Below are positions 46,301 through 58,375 of a stretch of DNA of 64,000 bases, in pieces. Numbering within the stretch: the first letter of the stretch is position 1; each line of letters opens with the position of its first letter. A program made the position numbers and the translations under genes. The notes under the pieces are model-generated. The model made no database searches. It saw only the letters and a list, made by a program, of their open reading frames with translations, and was not told the DNA's origin. This DNA comes from Senecio squalidus (lineage: Eukaryota; Streptophyta; Magnoliopsida; Asterales; Asteraceae), in contig CAJVGC010000592.1 in assembly GCA_910822075.1 (NCBI GenBank), forward strand, positions 42,420,712 through 42,484,711, in the 5' to 3' direction.

Positions 46301-47485
46301 AAATAATGAAAAAGCATAAAGTAAAAAGTGTGAGAAGTGTGAATAATCAACGACAATAAGAACATCATGCTAGGAGAAGAGAAGACCTAAAATGGGCTGA
46401 CGGAAGCGAAGTGATAAAATTATCTCGGCTAAATTACAGTTTCTAGAAAATCTTAAAAGGGGCAGGGCTCAAGGCTCATGAATCCAACCTAGGTACTTAT
46501 AATTCAACGAGTTCAGTTGGTACACTTCACTTTCAGCATTCTTGCTCTAAGTTTCATCAATATTTCCCCTTTCCATAAAACAATCGATGTAGAATTCTTA
46601 AAAAATATGGGTATCTAAGTGGCAAGTATTAAAGTTTCACAAAGTTATTACTGTAAATCTATTTGTTTGTATCGACGTGTAATCAGTAATGTTAAAATGC
46701 TGGAAAAACCTTATTTGGAATAATAACGTAGAGAAGCTTTAATAACAAAAATCACTAACAAACAGATTTACAATAATAACAAAATGCCTTCAACATTCTT
46801 AAAAGTTCACACCGTTATTACGTGTAATCAAAATGCTTGTTCCTTTAAACCTTTTCACACCATTTAGAATTCAAGAAAAAGAACGAGGGTCTAAATCCAT
46901 CAAAATGTTAATATCTACTGAAATCAGATTCATGGAAATATATATTGCGTATTTCATTATGAGGCTACCACCTCAACTTACAGATAATACAAGACTAGCA
47001 AGGGAAACTCGATAAACTAGGAAACTAGGCAAACCTAAATCATCATCTCTAACGACTACAATCAATATTCCATAATTAAGAATCCATATTAAGCATAGTA
47101 CCTGAACACCCCACATGTATGGGTGACCTTGAGGGCTTGACGCCATGTATCCATGTGGAGGCATATGAGGATAAGGCTGTTCAACGTTCACATATCACAT
47201 AATCTTAGTAAAATACTACAAATCTTAAAAAAGACCAATTTCCCAAAAAGTTCAAATGTTTTTGAAATCGAACCTGGAACCCGGCCCAATCGGAATTAAC
47301 AGTACCCGTAGCAACACCAGAAGTCTGCTCCTAAAAGATAAACACATTTTATCGATTATCAGATTACATAGGTCATATAAACCTAAAAATGGTCAAAAGG
47401 TTAAAAAAAGAGAAATTACTTGGGAATTCGCTGGCTTGGACTCCTTAGTCGAGTCTTTCGCCTCCTTGGCGTCGCTACTTCCCAT
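43344..47485 (-). CDS. bZIP16/68-like: Group-G bZIP G-box-binding factor (bZIP16/bZIP68 type), 12 exons
   Basis: Nuclear transcription factor binding ACGT-core G-boxes; group-G members act in light and redox-responsive transcription. Exons (minus): 47485-47420, 47330-47274, 47176-47102, 45670-45584, 45496-45437, 45357-45188, 45106-45052, 44754-44712, 44609-44383, 44165-44088, 43935-43810, 43421-43344; 373 residues. The Pro-rich N-terminus includes MPPHGYMASSPQGHPYMWGV and MPPYGTPPHPYVMYPPGG. The middle has KEKLPIKRSKGSLGSLNMIT and GSEGSSEGSDGNSDN. The basic region RRKQSNRESARRSRLRKQ (N-x7-R) lies within residues 281-306, followed by a leucine zipper in 307-348. Intron 3 is large (about 1.4 kb). 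Start: ATG 47485 (MGSSDAKEAKDS). bZIP16 versus bZIP68 versus GBF1 cannot be settled by eye. Confidence 0.93.
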
Positions 47486-48738
47486 TACTCAGAAATGAGA
47501 ACCACTTGAAAAATATCATACAACCATCCTATTAAAAGATTTCAAAAAAATACATCAAATTCAAAGATACAAACACACCCACAAACAAAAAACTCCCAAT
47601 TAACATAAAGTAACAAACTTTAACCAAAAAAATCAAAAACTTTTACCAGAATCTTTGCCCAATTGGAATAAAAACCCAGATCAAATTCAAAACCCTAATT
47701 AAAATCAAGAAAAGGGGTATGAAAAAGGTACGATTTTGATAAAGGAATTCGTTGATTGATCGAGTGTGTGTGTGTGTGTGTGTGTGTTGAGTTGGTTTCA
47801 ATGGTAGATGTGTGATGACGTACGGTGGGTTTCCATGGGGTGTGTGTAGGTGGTGTTGCTTAAATTGTTAATTATAAATATTTGTTAATGTCTTAAAACA
47901 AAAACCATTTTTGTACCTATCTCGTCAGTTGAAAACAAGTCGGTTTTCGACGTGCAAAGTTACGAGAGTTGCAAGCCCCAAATTATTAAAAAACAATGTT
48001 TGTGTGTATTATGTTAAAAGTAAATAATCTATAGACCTAGAAAATTAAGTAACGATCTTACTGTTTGAAATGGGTTTTGTCAGTTTTTAGTGCTATGTAG
48101 CATTGGGTTGGCAAAAACTAACTATGTCGGTTGGCCTAACCATTTTGAGTGGTTGTAGGGGTTCGTTCGAACCTCTAGATAAGTATCTTGTGAACCGGAA
48201 ACCATTAAGTAAGAGATTTAAAAACGGACACGGAAATGCTTTAGTTAGTAGAGGTCGTCTTTACGAGTAACATTAGCATTTATAATCTCGTTTGTTTTTG
48301 TTTTCATCTGATTCGTCTTTTCTACATATGTATTGTATTGTATAACTCCTAACCCGTTTCCATACGACTTCCAACCATTCAAGATGTAAGAGTTTGAGAG
48401 CAAACAATAAACCTTGACTCTATTGGTTCCAAATGGTTATAAATCAGATATAAAACGATTCACAATCCCAAGTACATTAAACCATTATGACTAAATGAAT
48501 GAACATAAAATACACGAGACAAGGCGACATAAACAGGAAATAATTAAGTTTACGAAAAGGGACAATTCTTTTTATAATTTAACGGTGCCATTTCAAGACC
48601 AGAAAGCATACACAACCAAAATTTAGTTCCAGCAAGTACACGAAGAAGGATGAGCAGTTGGCCCATCCACGGCCACCAATGAATGTACCATATTTTCTCA
48701 TCTAAATACAAAGAACATAAATACCATTACCGCACAAT
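47486..48738. other. bZIP promoter and 5' UTR; cyclin T 3' flank
   Basis: Upstream of the bZIP start is an A/T-rich leader (47486-47720), then a GT microsatellite at 47765-47787 (CA on the transcribed strand). The stretch 47880-48738 has no recognisable gene; its right end is the likely 3' UTR of the cyclin T gene. Confidence 0.45.
47765..47787. repeat. (GT)n microsatellite
   Basis: About 11-12 uninterrupted GT dinucleotides upstream of the bZIP gene, in its promoter or 5' leader. Confidence 0.95.
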
Positions 48739-51700
48739 TCAGTCACCCATATAGTTTCTTTTTCGTTTCTCGGGTGGTGGCGTCCCACCACCCTTCCTTT
48801 TCCGGCTATTTATCGTATCACCCTCATCCAACACTCCCACTTCCCCTTCTTCCACTGGCTCAAAATCAGCATCATTGTTAGAATTAGACCAATTATGTTT
48901 TCGTTCTATTTTATTTTTCTCAGATTCAGCAGCCAATTCTATACCATCTTCTAACTCCCTCTCGATTAAATCATCGTCATCCATGAAATCTGTCCTTCGT
49001 GTTACATCAGCACCACCACGTGCCTTCTTTCTTTTCTCAAGAGCTGCCCTAACCTTATCTTTATCAATTTTTTTCATGACATCTTTTGGAGTCTGGCTTC
49101 TGTATTCCTCGGCAACTTGCTTAGGACCATTTTCCGATTCATAATCCTGATCATCATTATTCTCAACATCAGAATTAATATCCTTATTTCTATCTGTACT
49201 TCCGTCATCATTACTTTGATCTTGTGACGCTCTTGGATGATCAGAAATCGGTCTTGAAGTTGCAGCTCCAGCATGAGAATCACTGTCGTTTGTGTTTGTA
49301 CCATGATCTTTATCGATAGCAGGAGCTCGAGTCTTCTGAGTAACCACCCCACCTCCTGTACTTCCATCAAGAACCTCGCTTGTTTGTGAAGGTGGCAATC
49401 TATTTTGTTCATACAGTTCTAACATTTGGTTACTCACCTCTGCAATAAATAAATAAACCGATTACGATTTTAGAACCAAATATTTACACCTTGCACAATA
49501 TGAGCATAACACGAAATTGATTTAAATTCCATTATACACCAAAATTTTCAGATAAGTTAAATTCCACTCTAAAACGTTCCAATTAAATTCGCCTTGAATT
49601 TCATATTTACTAATTATTCTAAAACCTAAATGAATAGCTTATTAATAATAAAATTAATAAAAAAAACCTTTCCATAAAAGATTCAAGACCATGCTCATTT
49701 TAAAGATCCCAAATGAGAGCGTTTCAAAACATTTTTTTTCTTCAAATATTACTTCTACTTTACACCAAAAAGATTACACCACTTTAGTGTTTTGGTACAT
49801 ACAATAGATATGCTCTTATAAACGATCCGAGTCAAAAAATTAAATAAAAAAAAGAACGGGTCAAAGAAAATAGATAATAGGTCAAGAAACCTACCCTCCA
49901 GCTGGCGTGGAGTAACATTAAACTCCTGCCACCAAACTTTCTCGGGATCTGATGGCAGCTTTACTTTGAGAAACTTTGCAGCAAGAAAAATGGCACCTGC
50001 TGCTATATGGTGGGGCTTAAATTGCAAGCAGAGAGATGTCCGAAGCCTGCATGTCCTTTTTGCAGGTCAAAAACCAGGAAAGGAATGTGAACCAGACGTT
50101 AATGTTTACATATTTACATAAATGAGTACATCGTACCCATCGTTAACGAAATTCCATGCAACTTGGGCAAGTGCATTTTGAGCAACTTTAAACTTCTTTA
50201 TTGCCTCAACAAGTGGTTTATATGGATGATGCACATTGAAGTCGAAAGCAAGAGTCGCAAGAACTACACGCTCTCCAATTAGAATTAGTTCCTTTTGTTG
50301 TTCGTACACCTCCTGACATAACAAAGGTAAAAACATGAAGCATCTTAACTTTCGGACTAGTTAAGAAAGAAAAATGTTGAGTTTTAAAAATAGTTTACGC
50401 TGTGTTCTCGAGTTTTTTGTTTGAACAAAGTTAAGTTAAGTTAGAGGAGGCTGGCAGAGGTATCCCTTCCAATCGTCTCAAAAGTGCGATGATGGTTTTT
50501 AATTTATCAAAAACTCATTAAATCTTTCTTAACCTTCTCTCCCACCCTCACCTTACTTTAAAATTAAAACTCGATAACACGGGATTAGAGTTTGAAAGTT
50601 CACCCGTTTGGCTAAAAATGGGTTGAAGGGTAATATTTCAAACTCCGATGGAACAAATGGTTATTATTTTTTAAACTAAGCTAACAAATAAAAGGGGCAA
50701 AATGGGTTGAAAAAAGTCACCCATGGAATATTTCCGATCTCCTAAATTGATTTATTCAACAAAATAAGATATTAGTGTAAGAATATAACATTTAATAAAG
50801 CACATGAATTCTTAATTAATTTCAATGAAAACAAAAGTTTGACAGCAAAGTGCTGGCGAGTCAACCCAACCCAACCTTGACCCGTTACCTGTTACCCGAC
50901 ATGTGACATCTTTAACAGAAAAGCATCGCCACTAAAAGCGAAGGCAGAATGAATGGTACCTTCTGTTTTATTCTCTGTATGGCTTCGGGGTCCTTTTTGT
51001 GATTGATTTCATAAGAAACAAGGATAACATCTTTCAAAGGACGGGGAGTTTCTTCAACCTTGCCTGCAAGAAACATGCAGACTGTTGCAACCGTCTGCAA
51101 TCAAGAGATGTCAGTTAAAATACAATAAGTCTTCGTTATTTAAATGAAGACCTGTCAAACTTCTAAAAAGTACATAATTCTCGAGGGTCACAGAAAGATA
51201 TGGAAGTGTAAGTGTGAAACAAGGCATAACTAACCCTCCTGTCGTTCTTTGCATGTGACTGGCGAAGGAAGAAACGATGACAAAATATAATAGCCGTAGC
51301 AATAGTCACCTGAGGCCTGCATTAACATATCTTAATTATTATTTTCAAAAAGCTTGAGAGACTGAAAATACCAATTCTATAAATCAGGTTTATAATACAA
51401 ATATTTAACACGACCTCTAATATTATGGTTATTCTTCGCAAATTCCTATAAAGGTCTAATATATTTTCACAAATTTGAAGTGATAGTTAAATACTTTCTC
51501 TAGCAATCAAGAATATCAGTGGGTATCATAACCAGGTACGGTAGCTGATACAAAAAAAATGACTTGGATCAATGACAGTTTTCGACAGCAAATGTAGTGT
51601 GGTAGGAGGGGGGAAATTGTTTAATTAAATTAGTTGAAGGATTCCCATTACAAAGCCAAATTACGAGTGTTTTGGATATCACCGAGGAATCAAATGAACC

Positions 51701-52827
51701 CAAAATGATCTAATACGCATAAGTCTATGTATTTTAATACTCTAGCAGCCACAAAGAGCTCAGTGGCTATAATCCATTTTTGAAACGGATATAAAACAAT
51801 AATGAATATCATATGGCATTATCATGTACTTATGTTTTCCATTAGAAGATTGTGCATAGTTCTTTCCTAGCTTATACTATATCATATCTGAAACTTTATA
51901 CCAATGACAAAATATTTATTTCGTCAGAAGACCAAAATAATTTTTTTTTCAATCAAGGAGTATCGTTTAGGAACAAGACAGGGTTTGTGTATAGAATATG
52001 TGCACAACGTATGTTGCATCAAAAGATATAGAAATCCCACTAGGATTGCTAGGCTGATAAACAAAAGTTGCTGATTTTCAGGTATTTTGCTTTGAGACAC
52101 AAAAGGCCCCTGTGCATATGATTACCGCAACATACATCATGGTTTCACTGAAGGTCTTAAACAAAATTAATAAAATATAAAAAAAAAATTATATAATTTC
52201 AAAAGATGAAAAGCAAAAACAAAGCTACCAGTATCATTGATCGTTCAAATACAAATCTAGTTGCCAACTTTTATCAAGTATCAGAATGACAGTTAACAAT
52301 ATAAAAAACACATAATTTGTCAAATATGAAATGGAAAACATGCAGATACTCAAAGACAAATTATGGTTGTATACATGTCTACCACTTAAGTATCAGGATA
52401 AAAGCTTCAGTCGGACAACAAATACCAGACTTATATTGTAATACATCAATGAAATGGGCAGGATATTTTATGTGACGGCTATACAAAATGACATGTATGA
52501 ATGGATACAATCAAAACAATTAATAACATGTGAATAAATAAATATAAAAGAAAAAGAAACAAAAACCATACAAAAACCGAAGGATAGCAGAACTTACACT
52601 TTAAGCCTCATACCCAAGTCCTGCAGGAACGTGCAATATGATTTACGCAGGTAAGTTTCCTTCTTCAAATCAATGCCATCTGACCTAGATGGTGAGTTCT
52701 CTTCTAATTCCTTCCTAGAAAAATACCAGTGACCACCATTTTCCTCTGGCTTATTATCAGACTGTTTGTAAGGACCGCTCTCATGCATTCCAGAATACAT
52801 TGGATCACTAGCTAACAAAGCAGCCAT
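48739..52827 (-). CDS. CYCT1-like: Cyclin T (P-TEFb regulatory subunit), six coding exons
   Basis: Cyclin partner of CDK9/CDKC, which phosphorylates the RNA polymerase II C-terminal domain to promote elongation. Exons (minus): 52827-52598, 51316-51235, 51094-50960, 50312-50137, 50046-49895, 49439-48739; 491 residues with continuous frame. The cyclin fold runs about residues 40-260: HWYFSRKELEENSPSR, LRKSYCTFLQDLGMRL, QVTIATAIIFCHRFF, ATVCMFLAGKVEETPRPLKD, then a second half with VVLATLAFDFNVHHPYKPL and KPHHIAAGAIFLAAKFL. The tail is long, acidic and Lys/Arg-rich, ending PPPEKRKRNYMGD, as in plant CYCT1 proteins. Start: ATG 52827 (MAALLASDPMYSG); an in-frame GTG further upstream is not used. 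Intron 1 is about 1.3 kb. A further intron in the 5' UTR is likely (see 52828-54690). Confidence 0.95.
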
Positions 52828-54690
52828 TATTGTCCTAAACACTCTAATGTATCCACGAACGAAAAGGATATCCCCTAATTAGCAAGAAAAATAAAAATCG
52901 CCATCACCTACCTGTGTTACATGGGTATTTAAGATGATTAATAAGAGTGAAGAAAAGGGAAACCAAATGGCTATAAGAATTAACTTGTAAAAGAGCTAAT
53001 TACACCAAATTGTATTCTAAGCGTGGTAAGTGGTAACCATCTAAATTGTGGGAATGAGACATTTGGAACTTCACACTAGACATGTACGCTTCCTAAGATC
53101 ACATATCTATGTGAAGTACAAATTCAAGCAAGGTAACGTTCACCATACTTTTTCAATTATAATATGAACACGGTAGTTCAAAATGAATACAGTATTTGCT
53201 GAGGAGAATTAAACATAAATTTGTAGCTACCTAGAAATAGCCATGGACGAGAACATAAGAACTAATTTGCATAAACAGACTTCAATTTAGCTCCCGGGTC
53301 CTTAAAAAAAACCGGGAGCCAAACATCCATGAGCTTTTACTAAAAGTATGATATGATCCTAGATGAACAAATATCCTCCAATAATGTGTCTCGTCTCATA
53401 CATGGACACTTCAACAATCCATAGAGTTGGAGGGGGGAGGAAACATAGAATTCTACGTGATATTATAAGCTTACATAATTTGCGACTTTCTCTTAAACTC
53501 TAGTAAACCAAGGACACTTAAGTATAAGTTTCACCGACATATTTCCTATGTAATGTCATGAACTTATAAACCAGGCACAACTCACATAGTAATAATGTAA
53601 TCATCGATCTTAACAGAAATAAAATACAAAACAATAACGAAATCATAAGATACATGATCCAAACTACAGTATCATCAATAAAGTTATTAGTACTAACATA
53701 ATAACAATTAAACACTATAAGGTCAATAAACAGCCTTTTGTTTGTACCCCTTACTGCCTTTCTAATAGAGAACTAAGAAAACCCGCAAACATTAAATATA
53801 ACATTTACTTATGTCACTATCTCTCAGTCAATACAAACCTAAATCCCCCCTTCACTTTTAATAAAGTTTTCCCTTTTCGAAAAATACACGAAAGAGTTTC
53901 ACCGTCATAGTTCTTATATAATATTATGAGCTTAGAAAACCAGGCAGAACTCACAAAGTAATAATGTAATCATCGATCTTAACAGCCAAATAAAACACAA
54001 AACAATAAAGAATCATAAAATACATGATCCAAACTACAGCATCCCCAATTCCGCTACTAACATAACAACAAGTAATCACTATAAGGTCCACAAACAATCT
54101 TTTGTGTCTACCCTTTAGATCATTCATTACTAAGGACATCAATAACAATCCCCTTTCTTACAGACAACTACGAAAACCCGCATAAATATAACATTTACTT
54201 ACGTCACTTTCTCTCGGTCAATACAACCCTAAAATCCCTTCACTTTTACTAAACTTTTCCCTTTTCGAAAAAAAGATCGGAAAAAAAAACACGAAAGAAA
54301 TACAAAAAGATTACTAATTTAACAAACCTAGAAAAAAAGGGGGTTTCGTATATAACATCAAATTCCCAAGATTTCACTATTAAATAACAAAATTAAGAAT
54401 AAATATTGCATAAAAAAGATTAAATTTAACTACTTTAACCTACCTGGGATTCCTAATTTCAAGATATAGGTTTTATCGATAAAGAAAAAAATAGGGCACA
54501 TGATTTAAAACTAACCGGGATACTAAGAGAGTATAATTCCGGCGAGGTTCCGGCAGTGATTGACGTTTCCGGCAAAGTATTTCCCGATTGGCTGAGCGAC
54601 GTCGTATCGGAGATTAGAGAGAAAAAGAGAGGGGCTGGATTCAATCGTGTATTCAAAGAGAGGGAGAAAGGGTTTATGATTAAGAATATG
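52828..54690 (-). other. Probable 5' UTR and leader intron of the cyclin T gene
   Basis: A GC-richer block at about 54447-54660 (TTCCGGCGAGGTTCCGGC) looks like a first untranslated exon. On the minus strand it ends ...GGAATCCCAG, followed by GTAGGTT, a good splice donor at about 54446. The acceptor would lie close to 52850. The interval between is AT-rich and contains the duplication at 53528-54299. Confidence 0.5.
53528..54299. repeat. Diverged tandem duplication, unit about 370-400 bp
   Basis: 53528-53894 and 53895-54299 align from GTTTCACCG through TAATGTAATCATCGATCTTA, CATGATCCAAACTACAG and GAAAACCCGCA to TTTCCCTTTTCGAAAAA. The copies are clearly diverged (small indels and substitutions). 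The duplication lies inside the putative leader intron of cyclin T. Confidence 0.88.
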
Positions 54691-56614
54691 TAAATTACAT
54701 AACTACTCCCTTTACTTTTTCTCAATATACATTTTTTGTCTTTATAAATACGTATTATATATACTACACAGTCATGTTATATGAATGTCACGTTAGAAAG
54801 AAAAGATTATAAGAGGAATGTATTAAACGTTTAATGCACACGGTAAAAACAAGAAATTAAATAATAATTTGAGTATACATTTTGAAAAATTGTTTTTTAA
54901 ATAGTCATGATTTATTAAAAATTTACCAAGTAGACTCTTTGTATATCGAACTTATCTCAAAAGTACTTTGTAGGTAGAAAAATAGTCATGCTTTATTGAA
55001 GAATCTAATCCAATACAATTCAAACGATGACCAATGAGATTTTTTTTTAAATCTTTCTTCCATTTCAAGTGGTAAATTCAAATGCATAACAAAAATTTAA
55101 AATTAGTTTCACTGAATTCGTCTACATTACTTTTATTTGTGTATATTGAGTAACGGGAGCTTCGTCGGCATTCATCAATTACTTCAATAAGAGCGAGTAA
55201 GTTTAGTAAATAAATAATTTTGCTATTTTTAAGTATGTACTAAGCACTATACATAGAAATAGACCAGATGAAAACATGTTGTTTCTGTCTCTTAGCCACA
55301 CAATCCCAGTTCCATTACAATTGGTTTTAGCACTCGAGCACTTTTAATTGTTAACTGGAATAAAAGGTTTATATAACGAGTACAATCTAATGTATTAATT
55401 ACAAACAGTTATGATAAGAAAAGAGAGGATGAAACAATTTGCCATAAGGAGAGAGACTAAAAGATACTTGCAGGTGGTTGTATCAAGAAGCTGAGTAATG
55501 GTCATAGTGGAGTTAAGCATACGCTATCAGGAAAGCCTAAGACCCTCGGGCGATTCTTGTGGAACAATGAAAAAAATCAAGTTTGGGAAGAGGCATATAT
55601 AGGAATGTTCAATTCTAGTATTTTCTTTATGTCTATTGATTGAAACAAAAGAAAAACGTATAAATGAAAGTCAAGAAACATAGATTATTGAAGGATGAAA
55701 ACAGTAGCGGATTGTTTCACGTTGATGTATCATTTTCTAAGAGCGGTAACAGTAATAAAAGCCTTCTTTTATTACATATTGATGATGATGATTGATGATT
55801 TTAAGGGGTTCTTTCTATATAATAGGTAGATATAGTATATATATAGTAGGATGTTTTGGTACTTTCCGTACGCTATCTCATGGTGTGTTAAAACGAGTTA
55901 CATTGTTGCTCATCAATACATTTATCACACACAATTTGTAGATGACAGTCATGACACTATCTTATTCCTTTAACCATCTCTTCAATAAGGTAAACATCAA
56001 TGTTAATTTTGGGAGATCTTTCGTATATCTCAAACTGATTTTATAATCTGGAGAAAAGCTTAATTTGCTAAAACTTCTTTATTCGAGTGAGTCAACAACA
56101 TGGATAATGGAAACAAAGTGGGTAAGTCCGCTTACGTACATGGAATTCCTAACGGTTCATCTCTAGAAAAAGTCCAAGAATGAAAACCGTTGTTCCAACA
56201 AAAAAGACTTTGGAGCGATCGTTGACTTGTTAACTTTTCGTTGCTTAATGAATATATTCTACTACATCGATCTCCACTCGATCTAAATAATAGAACTAGT
56301 CTTGAAAGCTAATTTCACCTGATAAAGACGAGCTATTTTGACATGTTATCTTTCAAGGCTTAACTTATCCATCCAGTAGAGGGCATGACCCTCCCTATTG
56401 TTTATAATTCCAACAAACAACATCCTGATTATACGAATGGCAAGATTTGTTCGACATGGAGATCAATAGAAGTAACCCATGTAACAAATATCGCACAAAG
56501 TCAAAGAGATGACTATGTTCTCTTTTGGATTCCACCCACATATGGAACATGTATATGGTAAACATAAGAATTTATAGATTACTTGTGATTTTGTTGTGAT
56601 ATTGTTGATCAATT
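54691..56614. other. Gene-free AT-rich stretch
   Basis: No open frame with a recognised domain and no RNA gene seen. The sequence looks like decayed intergenic DNA. Confidence 0.45.
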
Positions 56615-56814
56615 TTGAGTAGTCACTTTTCGTTATTATAGGTCCGTCACTAATTCTATTAAAGACTAAATAAGGTTTTTTTTCGGTCACTATTTTTGTT
56701 TAGTGAACAAATTCAGTGACCACTTTTTTTTATGGTGACTAAATAAGGCTATTAGTGACTAAAAATATTCGTCACTAACAAATATCGTCACTAAATCCTA
56801 CTTTTCTTGTAGTG
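56615..56814. mobile_element. CACTA-like terminus with GTCACTAA subterminal repeats
   Basis: Ends at 56814 in TTTTCTTGTAGTG (reverse complement CACTACAAGAAAA). Several (A)GTCACTAA and TTAGTGAC words recur within 200 bp inside the end, typical of CACTA subterminal repeats. The opposite terminus was not found. Confidence 0.55.
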
Positions 56815-58370
56815 TGGTTACTCAAATTGATAAATTGTAAAGAGATTTAACCATTTGATTGTATGTATGCCTTTATGAACTCTTCGTTCAATGATCAATT
56901 TTTAGCGGAAAAAAAATACTAACAATTATCTACTTATCTTTCACCTAATTCTCTCGAGCCTCTTGTCGCTGATTTTTTATTATTATAATTTTTGAACGAT
57001 CTTGTATTGATAGGATTTGGCATTTTCCGTTTAACGTCCATTCTCTATTTTTTTTGCATGGTTCCTTGATCGGTTATTAAATCTAGTACATATATTCATC
57101 AACTAATTGATGATCAATTTATCGCAGAAACAAATCCAAAGTTTTACACATAATTTGAGGTTTCCTTTCCGCAACTTACCAAAGAAGACGAAATTTAGGT
57201 GAACAATAAGAACATAAATCAGCTCATATCACACTTTTTTGGTTGGATAAATTTCTCTAACCACCCACACAAGGGTGCTAAAAATCAACATTAAACTATA
57301 TCAGACAGACATGCCGGCTTGAATTGAAAGATCCAGAGCAAAATCAAGGGCATTTAACAGCGTTATACGAAGTATAAAAAAGCAACTAGCAAGGGTCTAG
57401 TTTAAGCAAGAAGAGGTAGTTAACATACTGATTACCCAAGAATTTCCATAACCTACTACAATTTCCAGACAACTCATTCACTTCAACAGAATATTATAAT
57501 ACGCGGCCAACATACACTATAAATCATTGCAAAGGACACTGCAAAATTAATTAGTTGCTTTGCTCTGTTGATCATTTGAAAGAACGGCTGCAAAAAACTC
57601 GTCTGTGATTAAATTCACATTTGGTGTGTTATGGATACTTGAAAACACGATCAATGGTATTCTCTTATTAACCCAAGATAAAAAAAAATGGTGATGAAAT
57701 CAAAATTCTCTCATTTTCATGGATTTCAAATAGAAAGAGTAAGAACCGTCTTAACAATGGAGTTAAATGTACGTTCTATTTGATTGTATTGTTTCGCTAT
57801 CTAGAAACTTGGTAGCTTGGTGTTTTTAATGTATGTTATGCAGTTCCAAAAAACAAAAACAAAAAATCAAGTGTGCAACTTCGCAATCTAGTGTTAGTAT
57901 CTACGATCCCCTATAATTAGTTACAAGTTATAGAATGGTGAATTTCACTGTATAAAGGTCAAAATTCTATGATGAACTAAGAACATATATTGAAACTGTA
58001 ACCACGATTTTTTATCAACTTGCTAAGATCACCAATTACAGAACCAGCGACTTAGGGGAGCACATAAATTACAACATCTAGCAAGTGTTGGAAGTTGCGG
58101 AAATCTCAAAACCACAAAATACGATGAACATCATTGCATCTATTTACAAGAAGCATGATAGATGTGGTGCGCCTTAAAGTTCTAGCCGTATCCATAGAGA
58201 ACAATTATCATTTTTTCCCTGGTATTCGAATCTAACTGAACATTGATTAGATTTCGTAACATATCCAAGTACGTCCATTTTATTAAACACGGTATTTGAA
58301 AAATGGCGAATTAGAATTTCTTTGCGTCCGTTAACTTATGCTTTAAAAGAAACGAGTTCTAATCCTTTTT
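56815..58370. other. Gene-free stretch left of the solo LTR
   Basis: AT-rich sequence with no supported gene or RNA. It ends at the ATTCT target site (58371-58375) of the solo LTR. Confidence 0.45.
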
Positions 58371-58375
58371 ATTCT

